A DNA stretch of 64,000 nucleotides, taken from Hymenolepis diminuta. Its lineage: Eukaryota; Platyhelminthes; Cestoda; Cyclophyllidea; Hymenolepididae. The position numbers were made by a program, and so were the translations under genes. Positions 1-11,260 of this stretch are shown here, piece after piece (positions within the stretch are counted from its first letter, which is position 1; every line of letters begins with the position of its first letter). The stretch is taken from positions 2,075,689 to 2,139,688 of the forward strand of contig CAADRB010000005.1 in assembly GCA_900708905.1 (NCBI GenBank). Direction: 5' to 3'. Below the pieces are notes generated by a model. It searched no databases and was not told the DNA's origin. It worked only from the letters and a program-made list of their open reading frames with translations.

Positions 1-766
1 TCTAGACTAAATAACTTTTGGTACTCCCAGATTGGAGAATACCTGGCAAAGGCAGTTAATGACTGTACCGTTTGTGACATAACCTCAGACCACTTTGAAT
101 ACGAATCAACCAGGATTAAAATAGAGATTCCTCGGAGAGATCCAGCAAGACTGAGAATAATATGAGAACGTTAGGTCCAAAACATATAAAATTCCGATGA
201 TAGGGAAATACAGTCTCGCCTGCATTTTGTGTGAGCGCTTTTGACACTATTCAACTGGGCAAGAAAGAGATCTAGCATAACCAGTCTCCTCGGATTGCTT
301 GCACTTATCATCCAACGGTGCCGATTGCTCAAAACGGAAATGAAGTTTGGTTAAACTCGAACGCTGTTGCATTGACCAGGAAATGTAGGAGGTTTGATCT
401 TGATGTACTGATAAGCAGGTCTGGAGGTGGCAAAAGTACAAAAGCCTTCTTTCTATCCTTTTAGACGGTATACTTGATTTGTCTGGTAATGAAGCAGAGG
501 GGATTTCGGCACTGGTTACTGCTTGGACACTTTACACATGTTCACTTGAAGACTCCATGGAGTACATGAAATTCGTTTCTTCTACACTCTCTCTGACTGA
601 TAAGTGCGATTTCATGACATTATTGTCCGCCTAATCTTGAGCTGCATTAGGAAACCCCTTGGGAGAGACAGGTACACCTGGAGAATTAGTCGAATTTTTA
701 GAAGAATTCAGAGAAACACTGGTAGTTGATGGGTTGAAAAAAGAGACATTTTGGACTCAATTTTAG
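1..766 (+). pseudogene. Decayed coding region of unknown identity, in three frames
   Basis: I do not recognise this sequence, but it reads like broken coding DNA. Frame 1 is open from base 1 to a TGA at 163-165. Frame 3 reads well from about 240 to 465 and includes a GGGKST stretch. Frame 2 reads from 461 to a TAG at 764-766, interrupted only by a TAA at 632-634 and a TGA at 638-640. The last part is acidic and looks helical (it contains GELVEFLEEFRETL). Amino-acid composition is more protein-like than in the surrounding AT-rich DNA. The first segment has a CTVC that faintly resembles an integrase zinc motif, but this is too weak to name a family. It could be a transposon fragment or a dead host gene. 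The region starts at the window edge, so it may extend further left. Confidence 0.35.
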
Positions 767-2224
767 GAGAAAGACCCTTTATTTCGACGGACAAACTCTG
801 AAACATTTTGTAAAGAATTGTTATAGCCTAAGAAACCTCCAAAATATTCACAAATTTTGGAACTCAATAATAACTCGTAATCTCCTTACAGATAGACTTT
901 ACTCCAAAATTCTAAAAATCAACGACCCTGCAACTTGGTACACTTTAAAAAATACGCAAATTTTATAAATAATTAACAATAAAGTGTAAAAAATACAATG
1001 AAACGAGATAATCTGTCATGAAAATTATAAACCCGATTATTATCTCAGAAATTTACTGATGTGAATTTATGCAATTTTCTGCGAGACATACACTGAGATA
1101 AAACTTTGAAATTCTGGAGCATAGAGCAGGGAAATATTCGATCTGGCTATACTCTTAATTCATTTCCGATTCCATTCTCTTTACCTCATTGAATTATTCT
1201 ACAATTTCCATTGCTCAGACGCTTTCTCAAGGTTAAATACCTTAGAATGCTTTTTCCCCTCTATCGTGGAAAATTATTAGCAACGATGAGGCCTTTATTC
1301 AGTTAATTAACTTAACTGAAAACAGAGTCGTTAAGAAAATAATTGGCACTTTTAAGACTGAGCCCAAAAGAGTTCTTTAATGGATAGAAATGTTTAAAGA
1401 TGCTTTTACTCCAGACCAATAATGAACAAATATTCCATTTGCACGTGTAATAAAGGAGCTTTAGAGCAATCAAATTCATTTCAAATGGAGTGTCAGAAAA
1501 TTAACTGTAAAAAGATAGGAAGCTTTCTGTGGAGAAGTAATAAAAAGCTCTATGAAACTGAGAATATAGAACAGGCACCACCAATAAACTGCATAGGTTT
1601 GTGCATTTTATGAGCATGCTTTCCTCTGGTGCCGAATGGGATGACATTGGTTGAGGAAATGTCAGAGAAATGAATGTATTCAACCTTCATTTTTGTGAGG
1701 CCGATATTGAGCTCAATTCTTTAAAAATCAATTTTCTAAACGAAATAGCTAAATATCTTAAAAACCAGAGAGCATTAAGGAGCTAGGAACACCTTCTTTT
1801 CCTCCTGTTATGATAACTCAAACCCTTTGGAATATAAACCGCTTATCTTCTTTAGGAAAATGAAAGTCAGTGATATTTTGTTTTATTGGAGATCTATGTC
1901 ATATTATTAGAAGTTCAATTATGCTGATTTTCCGAAAGTGGTATGAGATATCATTATCTATTTGTGATAATAACCGCACGAAATAATCGTGAGAGGATTG
2001 ATCGAGGAATATGTATTTAACTAATTGAAAATAACATAAATGAAATTATTTTCTAGAAATTAATAGCTGATTCAATACAATCATAATTCCCTACTTATTC
2101 ATACCCTATCGTTATCTAACTGTGCGATGCCAGTTTGACCTGAAGTTATTAACCACGAGGCCAAATGCCTTTGATTGGCTACTCTCACATAGCCAATGAA
2201 ATTGTGCAAACGAAGAGCATGTGA
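767..2224. other. Non-coding region upstream of gene A
   Basis: AT-rich sequence with short open stretches only (for example 1422-1613) and no recognisable domain. It should hold the promoter and 5' untranslated region of the gene that starts near 2225, but I see no clear core promoter. A further upstream non-coding or N-terminal exon cannot be excluded. Confidence 0.4.
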
Positions 2225-2698
2225 GTGGTAGCCATCTTAACCCCTCTACTCAACTCCTACGTACTATGTTCACATCCACACATGTTGGGCAGACGACGCT
2301 GGCAGAAAAATGTCATTTTAGGCAGACAGACTTCGTCAACCCCTTTGTCGTCCCAAGGTGTTTTTAAAAGGCGATGTCGGGTGGCTGGAAGAGTGGCATA
2401 TATTGGCGGTGCAATCATCCTCACCTGTGCAGTAATTCTTGAAGGAATATTCACACGGATTCTGCTCATCCCCTACCTGAACGAAGCCGACTTCTTACCT
2501 ACAAATTGCGTAGTTCATGATAGTTTTTATGAATCTCGTGCTGGTATGCAGAGATGTGAGGGTAGATGCGCAAAGCTGGTCTCCGCGTTTCCTTGTTTGG
2601 TGGTGAGGGTACAGTATCACAGACTAACGGACAACTCATGGCAAACAGGACACCTGTTTGATCAACTTTTGTCATATCAGAAACGAAATCCTTATTTG
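2225..2698 (+). CDS. BK-channel beta-subunit-like (KCNMB/TipE superfamily) gene A, exon 1
   Basis: First exon of a two-exon gene; the product is about 256 residues when joined to 10964-11260. It encodes residues 1-158. Residues 1-55 form a basic cytoplasmic N-tail (KRRCR just before the membrane). TM1 is about 57-85 (AYIGGAIILTCAVILEGIF). The first part of the extracellular loop then has C95, C111, C115 and C124. The CxxxC and FPCLVV motifs are the hallmark of auxiliary beta subunits of calcium-activated (BK) potassium channels, two-pass membrane proteins that modulate gating. The donor TTG|GTAGGC at 2698/2699 leaves phase 0, as in paralogue gene B. The start is uncertain: the ATG at 2225 is the first in frame, and the ATG at 2282 is an alternative. 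Family assignment is from motif memory, not a search. The nearby insect TipE family, which has the same topology, is the main alternative. Confidence 0.82.
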
Positions 2699-5600
2699 GT
2701 AGGCTATTTATAAATTGTACATTTACTAATTACAAAAATTATTATGCATTTCAGCAATTCATATATTTTTATTGATGGTGATTTCTTGAGATTTAAAGTG
2801 ATATAATTTTCTATATAATTGGGAAAAAAATTGAGATTAGAGGAAGCTTTTTTATCTAATTAAGCCAAACGAGACCTTGCCTAGATCTGTAGGCATTCAC
2901 AGTTCTTATTAACGCTTTTTCATCCTTAGCGTTCAAAATTTTGACATATCTGGGAGTGCATTGACGGGCAGGGGATTAGATTTGAGTGAAAATTGCACTG
3001 GGTAATGTAATGTAATACATATATATTTGCATTCATTTGTATTCCTCTGATTTCGTCGAACAGTTCTAGTTCAAGGTCGAATGCCTGCATTTAGACTTGT
3101 TTGGCGACAATGCAATTCCTAAATCTATAATGACGAAGTCGTTAGTTGGACAAAGATATATGTTTTATATCACTTAAATCATCCTCGATAAAAAAAGGTA
3201 ATTTCTAAGCGTCCTAATATTTCTACTAAATACAAACCGTCAATTATTCCAGAAAAACTTCAACTTTCTAAATAATGTTTTGTCGATACCTATCAACCAT
3301 TTTCCATCTTATTATGGCCGTTTTTCTCACAGGAAGGGGTCCTTATTACTCTATATTTTATCTCATATATTTTAGTTCTTAACTAAAGTTCAACTTCATC
3401 TAAGCTGACATAAATTTGTCCGTAAGCATGAATGAACATGGGCAAATCTATTTGTCAAAACGATGAAAAAGTGGATGTTACACAAAGAAGCAAAATTTTA
3501 CAGATGAACATCACAGAAGCAAAGGTACGTCTATTGGAGGACAAAGATGCACTTTGAAGATGCAGTGATCGATTGCTCTTTTGCCATATCTGTTTGCGAA
3601 AGTTGCAGTGATCTGATCTGACGATTAAAGAAATTAAAAATTTGCACATAGCATTAAATTTTTCTAAAATGACGCATGTTTTATACTAAAATCCTTATTA
3701 AAATAATCATAATATTTCGATTATGGACGAATGTGTATATATCCGAAGGAAAAATTGCCTAAAGGGATGGATTAGTGCCTTTATATTTATCCAGAAGCAC
3801 GTATGGCTGTAATTTAAAAAGTGCTTGCGGAACTTCAAACTAGGTGCAAATTAAAATAATTCCACTGTTGGAGAGGTTGGAAAATTTTAACCTTAACGAC
3901 TCTCGGAGCATTGATTAAAGTGGACGTCCGCCAAATTAGAGGCCAAGATATTGATGTTCGTCTAGGCAAATCTTGTATTGTAGTTGGGCACTAGCATAGA
4001 ATTATTTCTGAGAAATAAAAAGGGTTGTGAAATATGAATTTCCCATCAGAGTACCTTTTCATTACCTAAATCTGGTGTGATTAACATTTCCTCTAATGGT
4101 TTCGCCCTAGGGAAAATTTTTCAATCATATTCCTCCATAACATTTTAATAAATATTTGCTTTTGAATTTAGTTACTTGATGAATATTTAATAAGGGAAAA
4201 TTTATTGTGCTTGGAATAAATCTCGGCAGTTTTTAACCATAATTTTGTATTCTACATTATACACGACTTAAAGATTCTAATAGCATTTCGCTTTGAATCT
4301 CATGACCAATTTGTGCTTTCACGTAGTAAAGCGATGGATTTAAGCTCTAACTTCTCCACATTGTTGATTGATATTTACATTTTAAAATGAACGTTTTCAC
4401 CCCCATAGCTTTTAAGCTAATAATAGACCACTAAAGATTTATTCAGAATGGAAATGGATTTTTTGCGGGAATTTTATTTCCTTGGGCCATAAGAAAAGTT
4501 GTGCACTTTTGGCCTTGTTTCCTTTGGCTTTAAACTATCGTGTTTGATAGCTTTCAACCTGACATAAAACACAAGGATTCGGAGAAGAAATGCTCCATAA
4601 GGGAGTTGTATTCATTTTCTAATCAAATTAAGTGAATTATTTTAAGCTGTTAACGCTATAGGTAGAATTGATATCCACGAAATAATTTAAATGTTCGCCT
4701 GTTATTTATGGGCAAACTGTAACCACGTAAGTCATTTAAAGTAAACAAGTACTGAAGTTACTTCCGATTGCATCAACATTAAACTACCTTTAATTAAAAT
4801 ATATATATATTTTTTCATAACTTCCTGGTCTAATATGGCAAAATTTCAAATGAATCAAACAAATAAATCCACCTTTTGGATGAGGAATATAAAGCTCATT
4901 TTCCATTGTTAATATTGTTTCTTTATCTTGACTCTCATTAATTTCGTTGAAATTTCACAGCTTGACCTGTTTTCTTCCAATTCAATGATTAGAAAAATGG
5001 ATTGAATAGTTTTGTACAAAGAATATTGCAGTTTTTATAAATTAGTTTATATTCATCTTTTTTAATTTAGATATTTTAGCAAGAATTAAATGAAATATTT
5101 ATACATTTTGGATAAATTCTTTATTTTATGCATTCAAATTGACTGAGGAATGATTGGTCTGCCATTTTTATTATAAAACTCATTTTTAAAGGTGTTCGAT
5201 TTGGTGAAAAACAGCTTTTACCTGAACGCTGCAAACTATAAAATGACACATGGGGCTATACTGGTACCTATCAGAATGTCAACCTCGGGCTTTGACATTT
5301 AAATACCTGTACTTGCAAGTCCTTGAGACACCTTCGGGTAAAGAGTAAAATTAATTCTCAAATAAAAGTTAATGAAAAATCATAAAACATTTCCAAAGCA
5401 ATTCACTTCAATCTTTTATGGAGGTATTAAAACTGAGTATTCACTCATCTGATCCATGCAATGTATATTAACTGTACAAAACACACGGTCAAATGGCGTT
5501 AAAAACATCCAAGATTGACGTGACAATACCACGTTTAGCTACGCCGGTTAATACTCAACAGTAAGAGAGAGGATAAAGGGTGATTTTCCTAATTTGGCAG

Positions 5601-8600
5601 TTCTAGGATACCCTTTCTCTACCTATGTCACAAAATCTTATTTTAATGGACCTAGAGAATTTTAATTCAATTAAATCATATTTCTGATAGTCATTTAAAG
5701 CAACTTTTTGCATTTCGCTTTTCTGTTAAATTTTATCTTATTGAAATTGTCAAACACAGATATTTATTTTAGATATGACATGTAATATATTTCTGCATAG
5801 ACTATCACTTTTAGATCAAAGAAAATTCTAAAAAACCCAATTACTGCGCTAGTTTTCTGTGGAAATCTAGAAAATAAAGAAAAAGTTAAAGAAATTTTCT
5901 GCGTTAATTAGGAGAATAAAAAAAATTTATAAATACCGAAATTTGAGCTAAATGAAAGATTTTTCATTTGCGTTATAAAACATCAAATAGAATTTAATTT
6001 ATTTCGAAAGAATTGCGCTTAAACATATTAAAGAGGGCACCTGAAAATTAAAATCTCGCTCCTCGATTAAAACTTTTCCACATTCTACTTCAATCTAACA
6101 TTTCATTCCTATCTTTCATTACTCCGTCCAGTTATCTGATCAATTTTTGGTGTGTGATAAATCTTTTGTCGAATTATATATATGACCAGCTTTGTATTAC
6201 TGAATCTAATTGATATTAGAAAGATCTAATTGCTAGCTTTCAAGTTACTAAAAGAGAAGGAAATGTATTAAAAATTACGATGGTTTAGAGAGATATCTTT
6301 TAATTTTGATTTTTGCTTGGTATCTCTAAGTTTAGGATTTCTTTTAAGCTTGTTAAATCAATCCACACTAGGTTTGTTTATCGCTTCACTTTGAAGAAAA
6401 CCAGAAAACTATCCAACTTGGCGTAGTTCTTCATGACATTTCCGGTTGATACTTCACTCACTTCACAAATCAGTTCCTACTCTTTTTAAATCAGAAAAGA
6501 CTGCATTTCGGAATATATAAGTATAGGAAGTTAGATGATGAGGCCACTCCCTTCTTCACAGAGACAGATTTCTTTCCTCGTGGTTTTTGCATTAATTTCA
6601 ACTTTGGGGTAACGTCATTTTTAATAATTATAAATTGTTATTCTTACATATTTTTTATACACCGGATTTTAAAATAGGCTTTGAGGTCTTGTCAACAATT
6701 GTTAAAATTTGAATTGTTATTCTTCTTTTATTCTTTATGCCTACTCGTTGCAACTAATAATAACTTCGGTTTACACGAAATCGTTCTTATTTTATTCCTT
6801 TTTTATCGCCGTAAAATCAATACTGTCTTTAAATACTTTCAAATACCTACCATTTTGGCTTTCAATTTACTGTATTTGACGCTATTCAAGTGACATTGAA
6901 AGTTTTCTTAAATAAAGAGGCCACATTGGTCTCCTTATGTCGTTTTAAATCGTTACAATAAGTGTCAATATGTCAACCCTCCAACAAAAGAGTTGCATTT
7001 CTATCCTTGTACGCTTTCACTGCGCATATTTTATGCGATACGGGTAATAATTACATATGAGCGTTCGCTTAAAACAAGCAAAAATGAGGAACAATGAATT
7101 TACTTTGCTAAAGAAATTATATTTTGCCTCTATTCGTAAGCCACTTTATTATACGATTCCAGTATTAATATCACAGTTACTTCAATTGAAGCAAGATTCG
7201 AATTTATAGAATTTATTTAAATAGTTTTAAATTACCTTGGGCGCAATGATCAACAAGGACTTTCAGTCCCTGATTCCCGATTGTTGTTGGAGGCAAGGAT
7301 GGTGAAAACGCCGCACATCAGAATTTCATCCTTAAGGTTGGAATTAGATTCAGCGCAAACTTCTTCAAAAGATGGTTCAAAAGGTCGCAAAATATGTTCT
7401 TCGACCTGAGAAAAAGAAACAATAATCCCTAATTACACGGATCGAATCCCCCTATCATTTTCCCGAACCTTTCCTTCACATCCGCTTGTCCGACCAATGT
7501 AATGCATATTGTCTTAATCAATAAGAGATATGATTATTAAATTAATACTAGCTTTTTCCATTTTAGCAGTAGATTAAATAATTTGCACATTTGACAGCAA
7601 AAATGGAAAATTTTCGAAAAATATTTTCAACTGAGTCTCATGATTTATTTTCCTATTAGTCAAACTTCATTTCTTTCTCCACTCTAAGTCTAAATTGGCG
7701 CTTTATTTACAAGCCCTCTTTTCTCTGTTAAATGAACAATGATGCAGATTTGAAAATATCAAAATACAAAGGGCTTAAAGTACAATTTTGAAGTGTCTTC
7801 TCTCGAACTTTTAAGGTCATTCTAACTGAACTAATTCTTTTATACTTTAATATCACATATATGTATATATATCGAGCCAAAATGTGTTTGAAAGAAAAAA
7901 TAATATAATTGCAGCTATTTACCCCAAAATATTCACAAAAATAGTAATAGAGACGAAAGAGAAGACAAATTTGAAGATTTTAAAACGATATTCAGTTGCC
8001 TTGGAAAAGTTGTACAATGTACAAATTTACTCAATAGTTTGAGTAAATAATTTCTTAAGCAAATGTTATTTTCAATATAGAGGGTAGAAAATATAAAATA
8101 AGTCATTAATATCGTCAAGGTAAAAACATTCAATAATTAGCCTATTTTCGTTTTCTCCTTGACACCTCGACTTTCTTTAAGCTGTTCCTTCCTTGTATGA
8201 CTTCAGCTTCGAGTTCATCCGAAGTCCTCTGGGCTCTATATGACCCCTTTTTGAGTTCTACGTCTGTTTTCTAGAGTCCTTTCCTTGGCTGGAAGTTTGA
8301 AAGTGTCCAAGAGGAGTAAAGTAGGCTGATGCTGGTACTGATTTAGTTCCCGCAATATGTGGCCTCAATTAATTTCTATGCCCGACCCAAATAGCATTAT
8401 TTACGTGGATTTCATAGATGACAACATTTCCAACTGTCCAGGAGTGCTCGATTCGGAAAGCACGAGCGGACACGAGATCGCCAGCAGTTAAACACCTCTA
8501 TGAAATTTTGCTGGTTCATTTGTCTTGCCCTTCGGTATCTAATATGGCTAATGATTCGAACTGTTCTCTCCATTAATAATTCTGCAGGCGATTTACCACC

Positions 8601-10963
8601 CAGTATCGGATAAGTAGTCGTCCTATTGGTTCGTAGGAACTTTCAAATAAATTTCCCCCTCCCCTTTTGTTTTCATTAGAGCCCTTTTGAATGTGTTGAC
8701 AAATCGCTCAACCTGGCCGTTAGATTGTGGTGATATGGAGGCTTACGGATGTGATTAATAATTCTCTGTCCACAGTGTTCTTCGAACTGCGTCGAACAGA
8801 ACTGTGATTCGTTGTCCGACACTAGATTTTCTGAGAAGCAATGCGTCGCGATACGGTAAAGGATACTGACTGTAACTGCACAATTTGTTAAAAGCAATAA
8901 TATTATTTCTGGTCACATAGAGTGTGAATCCACCAATACTAAGTAGACAACGTCATTAATAGGACCAGTAGAATCAGCAGCATTCTACTTGATGGTGTCT
9001 CCGTTTAGCACCAGGACATTGGTTTTTCAAATAACAGCATTTTGAAATTTGAGACACCCTTTGACAAGTAGTTATTGTCTTTGTTCATTCTCGGCCAGTA
9101 TGTGCATTCCCCGGCTAACGTCTGCATTAAGTTTATTCCTAGATGACTAGAGCGAAAATTTCCAACAATTATTTGCTTGAGTGCTGCATGTATTAAAGCC
9201 CTTTTATTAAACGTCAAGCAGGATTGGACAATAGATAATGTCTTTTAATAGCGGAAGAGATCCGACAAGTCCTCATATTAATGATGAGGATGGCCATTTC
9301 GTTTTGAAAAATACCATGGCTATTCTGGTGACTGAGTCTTCCACTGAAGCGTAATTTATTTCTGCCACCGTGACAGGAATATTCCGGATAGAGTTGACAA
9401 GAATGCAGTGTACATTCTTTTCCAGAGATATGCTGTTGATAACCGTTTCTTCCAGAGGTGTTTGCTGACTGACAATAAACAGTGATAATCCATCGCCTTG
9501 CTCGAACTCAGTAGTCTTCCCACATTTGATTTTGAACTCACACCCTATCAAGGCCATTCCCCAGCACTGAAGACCATTAGCCAAACATGTTGAAGTGCCT
9601 TGAATTCATAAATAAATAGCAAAGATTTGTGGTCTATCAGAAGAAAGAAATGACGACCGCAGACAAATTTATGCGATATCTTCACTTCATAGACAATAGT
9701 AAGTGTTTCCCAATTTGTCCACACTTCTTTTCTGCTGATGTCACCAAACGGGGGCATGAGCCATTTGGAAAATAGGTGAGGTTACCGCTTCACCTGCTGC
9801 GATGACTATCGACAAAACTGGATCATAGTCAGAAGCATATCTGATAGCTGCGTGGATTTTAGTCTCTCAAACCAGCGCCAGGTAGTGCTTTTTTGGAGGA
9901 AACGATTCAGTGGTCTAAGAACCTCATACAATACGGAAAATTGCTGCAGTAACCTATTAATCCCAGGAATGAAAGAAGAATTTGGGCATCGATTGGAGGA
10001 GATAAGCATGACAAACTTCCGAGTCAAAAATGAAGCCATGATATTTTATGGGTTTCAAGAAACCACACTTTTCCGGCCTCAAGAGGAATCTTTAGTTGGT
10101 AACGCGTTCAAACAAACATTCTTTTCACTCTTTAAGCTTTTTCTCCGTTTGTCTAACTATTACGATATCATCCAAATATGCAGCTGCACCCTTTAATTAA
10201 CTAACTAGATAGTAGAAGCTGTTTTCATTCAGACTGGAAGCCTAGCAAATTGATACCCGATGTGTGTTGATGGTGAAATATTCTCAACAATCTAGTTCGA
10301 TCTTGACTTGCAGATAAAACAGTAATAAATTCAACTTTTCAAAACATGTGCCACCGTTGACAGTGGCAAAATATGTCTTCAGCAACTGGAGGAGGATGAT
10401 GGTAATCTTCAAGAGCTGCATTCAGACCAGTGGAAAGATCGGCACATGAACGAATTCTATCATTCTGTTTTGGCGAGGTCTATTTAGAGTAAAGTAAAAG
10501 GTCTTACACTACGCCAATTCCTTTAAGAAGTGACAACCACCTCCACTACGCATTTTATAACAGAGAAGGAAACTGGACGCTTAGGAGGGAAGAATGATTT
10601 TGTAGTTTCTTCCAGGTATAGGTTTGGTTTCATTTTCGTGCTTCGACCTAGGCTATCTCTGAAAATCGTTTGGTTATGTCCCGTTCGTCTTCAGTCATTC
10701 AAATACCAGATTCATTTCTCTTATCTGTTTTATTAAGAGATTAGCGGGAATTCCTCAGTTTAATTGACTTAAATTTACTAAACTCATCTTTTTACATGAA
10801 TATTTGTGAATTTTCTGCAGCCTTGAAATCATACCTGTTTACTAATGCATAAATGTGTGTTTTCGCTGCTTTAGAATAGAAAAATGGACAAAAATTCATT
10901 TGAATAAATTTCGTCAAAGTAGATTTACCAAAATAATAAGGGAGATATTTTCTGTCTTTTCAG
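2699..10963 (+). other. Intron of gene A (about 8.3 kb)
   Basis: The intron is bounded by donor GTAGGC at 2699 and acceptor TTTTCAG ending at 10963, phase 0. From 2699 to about 8150 it is AT-rich with no recognisable gene; there is a short AT microsatellite near 4800-4811. From about 8150 to 10490 it carries a decayed Ty3/gypsy pol in antisense. The remainder up to the acceptor is unremarkable. Confidence 0.75.
8150..10490 (-). mobile_element. Decayed Ty3/gypsy-type retrotransposon pol, antisense to gene A
   Basis: Read on the minus strand from 10490 down, the domains come in canonical gypsy order but in shifting frames. The reverse-transcriptase front is about 10490-10200 (ADLSTGLNAALEDYHHP, then INTHR). 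An intact YLDD catalytic box lies at 10178-10167. The distal RT is about 10060-9806. RNase H is about 9757-9548 (KFVCGRHFFLLIDHKSLL). The linker to integrase is about 9584-9356. The integrase zinc region is about 9217-9005 (SSHLGIN, TYWPRMNKD), with the expected CxxC cysteines replaced. The integrase core is about 8900-8520 (LVSDNESQF, then a GKSPAELL-like segment). The C-terminal chromodomain-like segment is about 8480-8340 (VNNAIWVGHRN, LRPH). Multiple frameshifts and stops make it non-functional. No gag or flanking LTRs were recognised. The element lies in an intron, which explains its tolerance. Confidence 0.88.
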
Positions 10964-11260
10964 TGTTCAATCAGACCCTGCAGTTTCCGAAAAGAAAGTA
11001 ACTCCCTGATGGTGTGGAGTTTTAACTGGAGTCTCAGCCACAAACACACCTTCCCATGCTATCTGCGTGAGAATGCGGTTATTTTAAACAAGGTTCACAA
11101 TTTCTCCACTACATCGCATGCTCTCCTTTGGCCTGTCTTTACCGCCTTTTGCAGCCTTGTTCTCCTTATTCTCCTGTGGCGCCTTGTCGGTTGTAACGTC
11201 TGGCATGAAGAGGACAACTTTCATAATTCAATTATTGTAGAAAATACAGAGATTATTTGA
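10964..11260 (+). CDS. BK-channel beta-subunit-like gene A, exon 2 (loop end, TM2, C-tail)
   Basis: Second and last exon, residues 159-256, ending with TGA at 11258-11260. The acceptor TTTTCAG|TGT at 10963/10964 keeps phase 0. The exon opens exactly at a cysteine pair (CSIRPC, C159 and C164) that corresponds to the CSYIPKC-like pair of vertebrate beta subunits. It continues with an NWS sequon (N179), FPCYLREN (C190), VILNK, an NFS sequon (N204) and TM2 at about 211-233 (ALLWPVFTAFCSLVLLILL). A short acidic C-tail follows. Of about 80 aligned residues with gene B exon 2, I count about 49 identical, with no gaps. Neither exon alone is a plausible protein; the two together have the length and topology of the family. 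No AATAAA was seen immediately downstream. Confidence 0.84.
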   Translation, partial: CSIRPCSFRKESNSLMVWSFNWSLSHKHTFPCYLRENAVILNKVHNFSTTSHALLWPVFTAFCSLVLLILLWRLVGCNVWHEEDNFHNSIIVENTEII

